DNA of 21,632 bases from Prevotella sp. UBA1104 (GTDB taxonomy: Bacteria > Bacteroidota > Bacteroidia > Bacteroidales > Bacteroidaceae). Shown one piece after another: positions 15,042-21,632 of the stretch (position 1 is the stretch's first letter; every line of letters begins with the position of its first letter). A program made the position numbers and the translations under genes. The notes beneath the pieces were generated by a model, which was not told the DNA's origin, did no database searches, and saw nothing but the letters and a program-made list of their open reading frames with translations. The DNA lies in contig DCBP01000026.1 in the NCBI GenBank assembly GCA_002314055.1, forward strand, positions 32,228 through 53,859. The letters are read 5' to 3'.

Positions 15042-17104
15042 AAGACAAAGATTTAAAGAATGCTTATGTCGACCGCGATGTGAGCTGGATGTATTTTAAC
15101 CACCGTATTCTGAAAGAGGCTCAGAAAGACAATATCCCCTTGCTCGAACGCTTGTCGTTCCTCGGTATTTACTCAAACAATCTCGACGAGTTCTTCCGCG
15201 TCAGAATGGCATCACTCAACCGACTACTTGAGTCTGCCGACAAGAGTGCCAAGAAGGAAAGGGAAAGACTGAAGCAAACCATTAAGACGATAAATAAACT
15301 GAATGCCACATATAGTACGGAATATACCGATACCATCGCACATGTGTTCGGACAACTGGAGGAGCACAACATCAAACTGCTCGACGAAAACAATTTGAAC
15401 GAAGAACAGAAGGAGTTTATCAAGGATTTCTATTACGACAAGCTGAACGGAGCGACAAACCCTATTTGGCTCGACAACATATCAGAAATAGGGAAACTGC
15501 AAGACAACCGCATCTATCTGATAGTGAAGAAAACTGAAAAGGAGGAAACTTTCGGCAAGAAGCCGAAGACGGACTATGCTATCATAAAGGTGCCCGACAG
15601 CGATTTTGGACGCTTCCTCGTTCTTCCGCCAAGCAACGGATGCCAGAATGCGATATATCTCGACGACGTAGTACGCTTCTGTCTGCCGCTTATTTTCATC
15701 GGTTTCAAGGCAAGCACATACGAGGCTTACTCGTTTAAATTCACCAAGGATGCCGAGATGGAAATGGAGAACGACTCCGACTACGGCGTGTTGCAGCTTA
15801 TCGCCAAGGGAGTGAACAGTCGAAAGAAGGGAGAACCAGTCAGACTTATCTACGATAAACTGATGCCTAAGGATATGCAGAAGAAAATTATGGCGCGACT
15901 CAATGTGGACCACCTCGATGCTGCACTGCCGAGCGGAAGATACCAGAACCATAAGGATTTGATGAAATTCCCCGACTTCGGACACAAGGAACTGAAATAC
16001 CCGAAGTGGGAACATGTAATGAAAGATGAGTTCTTGAAGGAGGAGAGCATTCTGAAGCAGATTAGGGAGAAGGACAGGTTTATACATGTGCCATACAACT
16101 CGTTCGACTCGTATATCCGTGTGCTCCGCGAGGCTGCGTTACATCCCGACGTGAAGGAGATAAAGACCACACTGTATCGTTTGGCTTCAGACTCAAAGGT
16201 GGTGAAAGCTCTTGTCTGCGCCGCACGCAACGGCAAGAAAGTAACGGCAGTAGTGGAGCTGCTTGCACGCTTCGACGAGAAGAGCAACATAAAATGGAGC
16301 AAGCGCATGCAGGAAGAGGGAATCAACGTTATTTTCGGTGTTGAAGGACTGAAGGTTCACTCCAAGCTCCTCTATATAGAATCAAAGAAAGGAAGCATCG
16401 TCTGTATAGGAACCGGTAACTTCCACGAAGGCAACGCAAAGGTATATACCGACTATCTGATGATGACGGCAAGGAAGGATATCGTTAGCGAGGTAAACCG
16501 TGTGTTCGACTTCATCAACCGTCCGTTCTCGCAGCCTCGATTCCGTGAACTTCTCGTATCGCCGAACTCTATGAAGACGAAATTGCTGCAGCTCTTGAAT
16601 AACGAGATTAAGAATGCCAAGGCTGGCAAGGAGGCTTGGATTAAGGTGAAGATTAACCATATCACGGAGCGTGATATGGTGGAGAAACTCTATGCAGCCT
16701 CACAGGCTGGAGTGAAGATTGAACTGCTCGTAAGGGGCAACTGCTCACTCGTGCCGGGAATACCGGGAGTGAGCGACAACATAAAGATAGTGGGTATCAT
16801 CGACCGCTATCTGGAACACTCGCGGATTATCATCACATGCAACAACGGACAGCCGAAATACTTTATCGGCAGTGCTGACTGGATGCCGCGCAATCTGCTC
16901 AACCGTATCGAGGTGTACACTCCTGTCTATGATCTCGACATGCAGCGCGATTTGCTGCGCACCGTTGAGTATGGACTTGCCGACACGACCAACGGCAGAC
17001 TTGTTGACGGCAAGGGTAACGACCCATTGCAAACGGGCGAAGACGGAAGGGCTTTCCGCTCGCAAGAGGAGATACAGAAGAAAACGTTGTCGGCAAGGGA
17101 TTGA
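15038..17104 (+). CDS. ppk1: Polyphosphate kinase 1
   Basis: Makes long-chain inorganic polyphosphate from ATP, reversibly, in the cytoplasm or at the inner membrane face. The 688-residue length is typical. The N-terminal domain begins with the family signature VDRDVSWMYFNHRILKEAQK. SFLGIYSNNLDEFFRVRMAS follows at about residues 43-62. The two histidines of the catalytic C-terminal domains are present: H441 in KVHSKLLYIE, corresponding to the autophosphorylated His435 of E. coli, and H594 in YLEHSRIII, corresponding to His592. FIGSADWMPRNL follows as expected. The start at ATG 15038 overlaps the upstream leucine-rich repeat gene by 4 bp. A 41-bp gap separates it from the exopolyphosphatase gene, so synthesis and breakdown of polyphosphate are encoded together. 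Confidence 0.97.
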   Translation: MKDKDLKNAYVDRDVSWMYFNHRILKEAQKDNIPLLERLSFLGIYSNNLDEFFRVRMASLNRLLESADKSAKKERERLKQTIKTINKLNATYSTEYTDTIAHVFGQLEEHNIKLLDENNLNEEQKEFIKDFYYDKLNGATNPIWLDNISEIGKLQDNRIYLIVKKTEKEETFGKKPKTDYAIIKVPDSDFGRFLVLPPSNGCQNAIYLDDVVRFCLPLIFIGFKASTYEAYSFKFTKDAEMEMENDSDYGVLQLIAKGVNSRKKGEPVRLIYDKLMPKDMQKKIMARLNVDHLDAALPSGRYQNHKDLMKFPDFGHKELKYPKWEHVMKDEFLKEESILKQIREKDRFIHVPYNSFDSYIRVLREAALHPDVKEIKTTLYRLASDSKVVKALVCAARNGKKVTAVVELLARFDEKSNIKWSKRMQEEGINVIFGVEGLKVHSKLLYIESKKGSIVCIGTGNFHEGNAKVYTDYLMMTARKDIVSEVNRVFDFINRPFSQPRFRELLVSPNSMKTKLLQLLNNEIKNAKAGKEAWIKVKINHITERDMVEKLYAASQAGVKIELLVRGNCSLVPGIPGVSDNIKIVGIIDRYLEHSRIIITCNNGQPKYFIGSADWMPRNLLNRIEVYTPVYDLDMQRDLLRTVEYGLADTTNGRLVDGKGNDPLQTGEDGRAFRSQEEIQKKTLSARD

Positions 17105-17145
17105 AGAAAACTGATTTCTTTCACACAAAAAATATTTTTGAATAA

Positions 17146-18117
17146 ATGACAGACAAAGAAAATATTGAAATAAAAGATTCTGAAATTAAAGGCTTTGACA
17201 TATCTTATAATGTTGCGGCTATCGACATAGGTTCTAACGGAGCACGACTGCTTATCAAAAATTTCTTCAGGAAAAACAGTATTGAGGAACCAAAGATCTC
17301 AAGGGTCATGTATATGCGTGTTCCTCTGCGACTGGGAAAGGATGTATTCACATTGGGCAAAATTTCGAAGGAACGCGAGGAGAAGATGCGCGAAATGCTA
17401 AAAGCGTTCAAGCATATCATGCGACTTAATGACGTGATTAGCTATCGTGCCTGTGCTACTTCGGCTATGCGTGATGCCGAGAATGGGGATAAGGTATTGA
17501 AGCGCCTCTACAAGAAGACTGGCATAAGGGTGGAAATCATCAAAGGTCAGGAGGAGGCTCGACTGCTATGCAACAATATGATAGAAAACAGCGAATGTGT
17601 TGTAGGCGACTTTGCTTATATCGACGTGGGCGGCGGAAGCACGGAGATTTCTCTTATCCACAACGGATTGCTGGCTCACAGCAAATCGTATAACATCGGA
17701 ACGCTGAGAATGCTCAGCGGAAAAGTATCGCAGTCGGCTATCAACGAGATGAAAACTGACCTCTCGCTATACTCTAAGGAGATTCCCGATATTCATCTTA
17801 TCGGTTCCGGAGGTAATATAAACAAACTCTTCAAGCTTACTCATACTAAGAAAGACGCTAAGGAGATTCTCGTAAGTGAAATACGGGATATATACGAAAA
17901 ACTGAAGCCGCTGAGCATTGAGGAGCGCATCGAGCAGTTCGGACTGAAGACTGACCGTGCTGATGTTATCATCCCTGCTGCCGAGATTTATATGACGGCG
18001 GCTGAGGCTTTGGGATGTACAAGTATCCATGTGCCGAACATCAGTCTTGCCGACAGTATCGTTGATGGCATTAAGGTGGAGCAGTTTATGCCGATAGGGG
18101 AAGACGAGGAGAAATAA
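17146..18117 (+). CDS. ppx: Exopolyphosphatase, Ppx/GppA family
   Basis: Hydrolyses terminal phosphates from polyphosphate, or possibly pppGpp, in the cytoplasm. The 323-residue product contains only the ASKHA ATPase-like core: the first phosphate loop VAAIDIGSNGARLLI at residues 23-37, CATSAMRDAENG near 103, the catalytic glutamate region GQEEARL at 135-141, the second phosphate loop IDVGGGSTEISL at 159-170, and LIGSGGNINKL further on. The C-terminal HD-like domain of the roughly 500-residue E. coli Ppx is absent, as in the short Bacteroidetes versions. Its position directly after ppk1 supports polyphosphate as substrate. The gene ends 2 bp before the stop of the convergent M15 peptidase. 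No clear hairpin terminator is visible between them. Confidence 0.93.
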   Translation: MTDKENIEIKDSEIKGFDISYNVAAIDIGSNGARLLIKNFFRKNSIEEPKISRVMYMRVPLRLGKDVFTLGKISKEREEKMREMLKAFKHIMRLNDVISYRACATSAMRDAENGDKVLKRLYKKTGIRVEIIKGQEEARLLCNNMIENSECVVGDFAYIDVGGGSTEISLIHNGLLAHSKSYNIGTLRMLSGKVSQSAINEMKTDLSLYSKEIPDIHLIGSGGNINKLFKLTHTKKDAKEILVSEIRDIYEKLKPLSIEERIEQFGLKTDRADVIIPAAEIYMTAAEALGCTSIHVPNISLADSIVDGIKVEQFMPIGEDEEK

Positions 18118-18119
18118 CT

Positions 18120-18854
18120 TTACCTATTTTTTTCGAAATGCTGATAGTCTTTTACCCGTCGCCAGCCTCCACCCCATGTAAAACCGTGGCGTATGAATTC
18201 CTTGTAGCATAGGTCGTTTCGGTCTATCTTATACTTGAAGTCCTTTGAGCGGTCGGCATATTGTCTGCCGTTCTGAGGACTTACTTGTATCTTTCCGTTT
18301 CGTCCGCGTCTGACGTACGGATTATAACGAGGATTGATATCTATCGCCTTGCCCCAGCTGTGGTTAGACGGCACTTTTGTGCCGGAGACATAGCGAAAAT
18401 TGAAGCATGACGTGTTGTTTGCCTCCATCGCCCGTTCGTCGTCGGCTCCGTAATCGTCTATCAACACCATTCTTTCTATGGGATATTTTACCTTATACAG
18501 ATTACGAAAAATATCCACCAGGTCGGCGGCGATACTCTTGTGGCATACAAGTTCGCCAACCTTTATTTCTCCTCTTATATTATAATGCAGTACACGGACG
18601 TATCTCAAATCCTGGCGTTTTACCGTGCAGTAGCTTTTATACGATTTCCCCTTCATTCTTGCAAATACGGCATCGGGGATAGGTTCGGAATAAAAGTACT
18701 TTTCCATACAGGCATGTTCAACATCCCTACTGCTGATTGTTGTTCCTGCCGCTACCTTATCTATTTCTTCAGCTCTTGTATTCGTGCATAAAGCAGACAA
18801 TAAAATAAGCATAAACGCAGCGTACAGGCTTCTATATTTCATAGTTTCAATCAT
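18120..18854 (-). CDS. M15-family D-Ala-D-Ala carboxypeptidase-like peptidase (secreted)
   Basis: A zinc peptidase of the Peptidase_M15_4 type, expected to cut peptidoglycan stem peptides in the periplasm. With 244 residues it starts with a signal peptide (MKYRSLYAAFMLILLSALC, cleavage near TRA-EE). ATG 18842, four codons in, is an equally good start. The zinc site follows the family pattern: SNHSWGKAIDINP with ligands H165 and D172, and KDYQHFE with H239 as third ligand, preceded by GFTWGGGW. A single domain occupies the mature protein, with no cell-wall binding module. The gene is convergent with ppx and has its own upstream region between it and the tRNA gene. Members are found as phage lysins and as chromosomal enzymes. 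The signal peptide argues for a chromosomal cell-wall role. Confidence 0.9.
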   Translation of the reverse strand: MIETMKYRSLYAAFMLILLSALCTNTRAEEIDKVAAGTTISSRDVEHACMEKYFYSEPIPDAVFARMKGKSYKSYCTVKRQDLRYVRVLHYNIRGEIKVGELVCHKSIAADLVDIFRNLYKVKYPIERMVLIDDYGADDERAMEANNTSCFNFRYVSGTKVPSNHSWGKAIDINPRYNPYVRRGRNGKIQVSPQNGRQYADRSKDFKYKIDRNDLCYKEFIRHGFTWGGGWRRVKDYQHFEKNR

Positions 18855-18915
18855 ATATTTGTTTAGGCAAAAAAACTTGTTCTTATTTTTTTAGGTTACA
18901 AAAGTAGCAATAAAT

Positions 18916-18946
18916 TTTGTAATAAGACAAAATAAAAGTATCTTTG
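18916..18946 (+). promoter_or_regulatory. tRNA-Arg promoter, TTTG - 19 bp - TATCTTTG
   Basis: TTTG (18916-18919) and TATCTTTG (18939-18946) are separated by exactly 19 bp, a textbook Bacteroidetes primary-sigma promoter. Transcription would begin near 18953, a few bases before the tRNA at 18957. Confidence 0.85.
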
Positions 18947-18956
18947 CACTCGCTTT

Positions 18957-19030
18957 GGCTCCGTAGCTTAGCTGAATAGAGCGTCAGATTCCGGTTCTGA
19001 AGGTCCTGGGTTTGAATCCCAGCGAGACTA
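18957..19030 (+). tRNA. tRNA-Arg (anticodon CCG), acceptor stem poorly paired
   Basis: A 74-nt cloverleaf. The D stem is GCTT/GAGC. The anticodon stem is TCAGA/TCTGA around loop TTCCGGT, with anticodon CCG at 18991-18993 reading CGG (arginine). The T arm is CTGGG-TTTGAAT-CCCAG, followed by discriminator A (19030); no CCA is encoded. The acceptor stem is unusual. The 5' strand GGCTCCG (18957-18963) faces CGAGACT (19023-19029), leaving mismatches at 3:70 and 5:68 and wobbles at 1:72 and 4:69. A perfectly matching 3' strand would be CGGAGCC. An integrase gene starts about 300 bp downstream, so the 3' end may have been exchanged by element integration. Whether this copy is still charged is uncertain. 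Confidence 0.88.
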
Positions 19031-19064
19031 CTTTCACATAAAATAACCACTATTGACATGTAAA

Positions 19065-19104
19065 CGATAACCACTTGTAAATCAAGTAGTTATCGCCTTT
19101 TTTT
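19065..19104 (+). terminator. Terminator after tRNA-Arg
   Basis: CGATAACCACTTG (19065-19077) pairs with CAAGTAGTTATCG (19083-19095), 12 of 13 positions, with loop TAAAT. T7 follows at 19098-19104. Confidence 0.85.
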
Positions 19105-19333
19105 GTTTTGTATAATCTACTGATTTACAATAACATAAAGGCGACACAGGTAATTAATTTGTAAACATTTAAGATGCTTGAGACCACCGATAAGCAAAGG
19201 ACTTTCAAAGGATTTTGCGTGGTATAAAGACGAAAAATATTACCAAATCATTACCACTTACATTTGGTAGATATTACCAAAGTAAAAATATTTCAAGTAG
19301 AAAAACGTACCAACCATTTAGACAATAGTGATT
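19105..19333. other. Integrase upstream region with ATTACCAAA motifs
   Basis: No gene is visible between the tRNA terminator and the integrase. The stretch holds repeated short motifs: ATTACCAAA at 19239-19247 and 19273-19281, ATTACCACT at 19250-19258, and the inverted TTTGGTA at 19263-19269. The last and the second copy form an inverted repeat, TTTGGTA-GATAT-TACCAAA (19263-19281). Such clusters between an attachment site and its integrase are compatible with arm-type integrase or excisionase binding sites, but this is inference. Confidence 0.4.
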
Positions 19334-20046
19334 ATGGCAATATTGAGATTTAACATTATTTATGACAGAAAGAGTGTCGCAACAGCAGAAAAAACAAGTG
19401 TAATCGAATTTAGATTCTCTTGTCAAGGAAAGCAGAAATATCTTTCTACGGGTATAAAAGTAAGAAAAAACCAATGGAAAGGAGGGAAGGTTGTTGCTCA
19501 TCCAGAAGCAAAAGAGCAGAACAAGCAGCTTAGCATTTTAAAGATAAAGGCAAATAGTATTATCGAGAAAGCATTCCTTGACAGCGATTTTAACATTAAC
19601 TGCATACCATTCCTTTTTAAAGGTGAAGAAGAGGAAAAGGAAAACGTAGACTTTATACTCTATTGTGAAAAAAGAAGAATGAAAAGAAAAGTATGCGATG
19701 CTACCAAAAAACACTATAGCGTTTTTATTAAATTCTTGAAGTCATGGGGAAAAGTGAAAACGTTCGATGATATTAGCGTGTCAAAGATACGGGCACTTGA
19801 TGAACTACTTCACCGAAGAGGATTGGAAGATGGAACAATCTATAACTATCACAAATACTTCAAGCTGTTTATCAATGATGCCGTTATTGACGGACTTGTA
19901 TCAGAAAACCCATACAAAAAAATACCATTCAAAATAGCAAGAGGTGGAAAGCAATATGTAGACTGCCTTACAGAAGGACAGTTTAATATGTTGAAGAAGA
20001 TAAACCCTGTTATACCGCATATAAAAAAAGCCTGGCATTTGTTTCT
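19334..20046 (+). pseudogene. Tyrosine recombinase (integrase), cut by IS before the catalytic domain
   Basis: The N-terminal 238 or so residues of a Bacteroidetes site-specific integrase. An arm-type DNA-binding domain at about residues 1-90 (ILRFNIIYDRKSVATAEKTS, LSTGIKVRKNQW) is followed by a SAM-like core-binding domain at about 100-205 (ATKKHYSVFIKFLKSWGKVK, YNYHKYFKLFINDAV). The catalytic domain has barely begun (KAWHLFL) when the IS inverted repeat starts at 20047. The open frame continues into the IS to a stop at 20179 with unrelated sequence. None of the R-H-R-Y residues are present, so the product is inactive. ATG 19334 is preferred. An in-frame GTG lies two codons upstream (19328). 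The 3' part should lie beyond the window, after the IS. Its position beside the tRNA gene marks the edge of an integrated element. Confidence 0.88.
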
Positions 20047-20061
20047 CCTAAAATCCGCAAC
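20047..20061 (+). repeat. Left terminal inverted repeat of the IS
   Basis: CCTAAAATCCGCAAC. It differs from the reverse complement of the right end (CCTTAATTCCGCAAC) at two positions only. Confidence 0.9.
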
Positions 20062-20070
20062 TTGTAATAT

Positions 20071-20109
20071 TTTTGATAAAATGGGGTGCAGCTCCCCATT
20101 TTATCAAAA
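20071..20109. repeat. 16-bp perfect hairpin inside the IS left end
   Basis: TTTTGATAAAATGGGG (20071-20086) pairs perfectly with CCCCATTTTATCAAAA (20094-20109) around a 7-nt loop. It lies downstream of the transposase gene on the minus strand and facing incoming transcription on the plus strand. It may terminate the transposase transcript or block read-through from the host gene. Confidence 0.75.
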
Positions 20110-20211
20110 TTCTTGCGTAAAAACTGTTTATGACGCATTAATAAGCCATAAAATCCCCTTACCCCATAATGCGACTTGAGGTGATACGCAAAATCTCCCG
20201 GAAGTCAAGAA

Positions 20212-21498
20212 CTATCCAAAATCACCATTGAAAGCTGTCAGATATGCATTGTTGCTTGTGTATATATTCAGAATGTACCGTCTTGCTGTTCTAATCCATT
20301 TTGCAGGGACTGAGACATATTTGAATATAAAAGTCTTGATTCTGCTTGTCCTCTTAATTCCAAAATGCCTCATGTCCATATCAGACACGAGATGCCTGTA
20401 AAAGTTTCGGACCAATGCGGTCAATATAAGGAATACGGTGTTTTCAGACATGAACGATTTTGGCAGACGGTTCCATCCAAAGCCGTTGTTCATGTCATCC
20501 AATATACGTTCCGCGCCGCCGCGCTTGTTGTAGTATTCCACAATCTCACGGTCGGTTGAAGTGTAGTCATTGGTCAAAATACACCTGTATGTATACTCTC
20601 CTTCCCATAGGTCAAGTTCCTTGTCGTGGTTTCTTTGCCGCTGTATGACAAGGCGGTACGCTTTGCCTGCCCATTTCTCTGCAATGATGGAGCATGTCTC
20701 AAACTCGTGACCGTTTATGTATTCGGTTTTCCATCCGCGTAAGGCAAAGATGTCATCATATAATGACGCACATCTGTTGGCACGGATATAAAAATGCCGG
20801 CTGTGTTTCTCCACCACCTCGACTATGGCAGCAGAGCATGAGCCGCAATCCATTCTTGCCCGGTTTACATGCATCCCGGCATTCTCCAGACGCTCGAAAA
20901 TGCGTCTTAGGGTGTCTTCCTGATGGAAGCGGACATTGGCATTGCCGTCGCGGTTCTCTATTCCGACTATGACATCGCCGATTGTTGCTATTCCCGGACT
21001 ATATCCCGTAAACTTCTTGTATGTCATCTTTGCGTCAAACTTCTCCGTCTCTATGAACTGATGGTCAAAATCAAAGTCATATTCATTGCCCGGCTGTAAC
21101 TGCCCTGTTGCAAACAACGCGTTTATAAGCAGATTGTTGAGCCTGTCCGACACGTTGAAGTCATAACTCTTCCCTGAGTCTGACTTGTATGTCAGATTCA
21201 TTGCCGTCAGTTCACAAAGAGCCCTAAGTATTGTGTCCGCACTACAAGTGCGCAGGTATGGATGCAGGGATAGTGTTCCCATAAGGTGAGAGGTTACGTC
21301 TTCAACACATGTACCACCGCAGAAATATATGCACATCAAGGAACGGATAATCTCGCTGTATTGATAACCGTACTGTTTGCTGCGCAAGCCTAAAGTGGTG
21401 TCTATCGTATGGGACAACATCCTGTCGAATTTCTCCATAATCGGAAATATGCCGCCAAAAGATGTGAGCTTCTCCGATTTTATTTGTATCTTTGCCAT
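20212..21498 (-). CDS. IS1380-family transposase (DDE domain group 1)
   Basis: Catalyses cut-and-paste movement of the surrounding IS. The 428-residue protein is full length for the family. It begins MAKIQIKSEKLTSFGGIFPI and continues with the helical N-terminal DNA-binding part. DDE candidates are visible: the first aspartate in EYDFDFDHQFIETEKFD (D143 or D145), the second in RARMDCGSCSAA (D217), and the glutamate in EYYNKRGGAERILDDMNNGF (E330), which is the Y-x3-G-x2-E type signature of IS4-like transposases. No frameshift or stop interrupts it. It is the only gene of the IS and runs opposite to the integrase it disrupted. It is probably still active. Confidence 0.93.
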   Translation of the reverse strand: MAKIQIKSEKLTSFGGIFPIMEKFDRMLSHTIDTTLGLRSKQYGYQYSEIIRSLMCIYFCGGTCVEDVTSHLMGTLSLHPYLRTCSADTILRALCELTAMNLTYKSDSGKSYDFNVSDRLNNLLINALFATGQLQPGNEYDFDFDHQFIETEKFDAKMTYKKFTGYSPGIATIGDVIVGIENRDGNANVRFHQEDTLRRIFERLENAGMHVNRARMDCGSCSAAIVEVVEKHSRHFYIRANRCASLYDDIFALRGWKTEYINGHEFETCSIIAEKWAGKAYRLVIQRQRNHDKELDLWEGEYTYRCILTNDYTSTDREIVEYYNKRGGAERILDDMNNGFGWNRLPKSFMSENTVFLILTALVRNFYRHLVSDMDMRHFGIKRTSRIKTFIFKYVSVPAKWIRTARRYILNIYTSNNAYLTAFNGDFG

Positions 21499-21561
21499 GT
21501 CTGATGAGGTTTTGTTTGATTTTTATAGCAACACTAAGTTAAGTGAAACTTCTGACATGAC

Positions 21562-21596
21562 AAAATCCCGGGCAACTTTTTGTTGCTCAGGATTTT
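21562..21596. repeat. Hairpin near the IS right end, upstream of the transposase
   Basis: AAAATCC (21562-21568) pairs with GGATTTT (21590-21596), and GCAAC (21572-21576) pairs with GTTGC (21582-21586), with a 3x3 internal loop and a T5 apical loop. It lies between the IS end and the transposase start, where it could stop transcription entering from outside or sequester a ribosome site. Confidence 0.65.
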
Positions 21597-21617
21597 ATAA
21601 AAACATTAATATATAGT

Positions 21618-21632
21618 GTTGCGGAATTAAGG
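21618..21632 (-). repeat. Right terminal inverted repeat of the IS
   Basis: GTTGCGGAATTAAGG, reaching the last base of the window. Confidence 0.88.

Larger units (their letters stand above)
20047..21632 (-). mobile_element. Complete IS1380-family insertion sequence, 1586 bp
   Basis: Defined by terminal inverted repeats: left CCTAAAATCCGCAAC (20047-20061) and right GTTGCGGAATTAAGG (21618-21632), which match at 13 of 15 positions when one is reverse-complemented. It contains one transposase gene on the minus strand and two internal hairpins near the ends. It interrupts the integrase gene. The right end coincides with the last base of the window, so the flanking target duplication cannot be checked. 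Confidence 0.9.

Noticed and set aside
17133..17140. TATTTTTG as a separate ppx promoter
   Set aside because: It fits the -7 consensus but sits 5 bp before the ppx start codon and lacks a correctly spaced -33 element. Read-through from ppk1 is more likely.
20047..20179. Integrase C-terminal tail continuing to the stop at 20179
   Set aside because: These codons lie within the IS left end, including its inverted repeat and hairpin, and show no recombinase similarity.

Overview
The window looks like a contig from a Bacteroidales bacterium, most probably Prevotella or a close relative. The reasons are a Bacteroidetes-type LptD, an ECF sigma/anti-sigma/TonB receptor locus with an STN domain and a DUF4249 lipoprotein, several promoters of the TAnnTTTG type, a BspA-like leucine-rich repeat protein, and an IS1380-family insertion sequence. 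Species cannot be fixed by eye.

Layout. Positions 114-2735 hold alaS, closed by a strong terminator. From 2787 to 3465 lie two gene remnants: the C-terminal part of an HU-like DNA-binding protein, and on the minus strand a piece of an AAA-ATPase/PD-(D/E)XK protein. A pair of near-identical 19-bp palindromes sits at the edge of the second remnant. Housekeeping genes follow: lptD (GTG start, 3606-6431), a small lipoprotein and a MaoC-like hotdog dehydratase.

Positions 7611-13873 form a markedly AT-rich accessory locus read in one direction. It encodes an ECF sigma factor, a very short FecR-like anti-sigma factor, an STN-containing TonB-dependent receptor, a DUF4249 lipoprotein, a second lipoprotein and a small outer-membrane beta-barrel. 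It looks like a complete cell-surface signalling and uptake module. A hairpin terminator ends it.

Positions 14055-18117 hold a polyphosphate operon: a cytoplasmic leucine-rich repeat protein with a Ser/Glu/Lys-rich tail, polyphosphate kinase ppk1 (overlapping it by 4 bp) and an exopolyphosphatase. The tail resembles the PASK-type sequences known as targets of lysine polyphosphorylation. That makes this operon the most interesting hypothesis here. A convergent M15 peptidase (minus strand) follows.

The right end is a mobile-element border. A tRNA-Arg(CCG) gene has a good promoter and terminator but a badly paired acceptor stem. About 300 bp beyond it starts a tyrosine recombinase gene, which is cut before its catalytic domain by a complete 1586-bp IS1380-family element. 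The outer inverted repeat of that IS ends exactly at the last base of the window, so the contig probably broke at this repeat.
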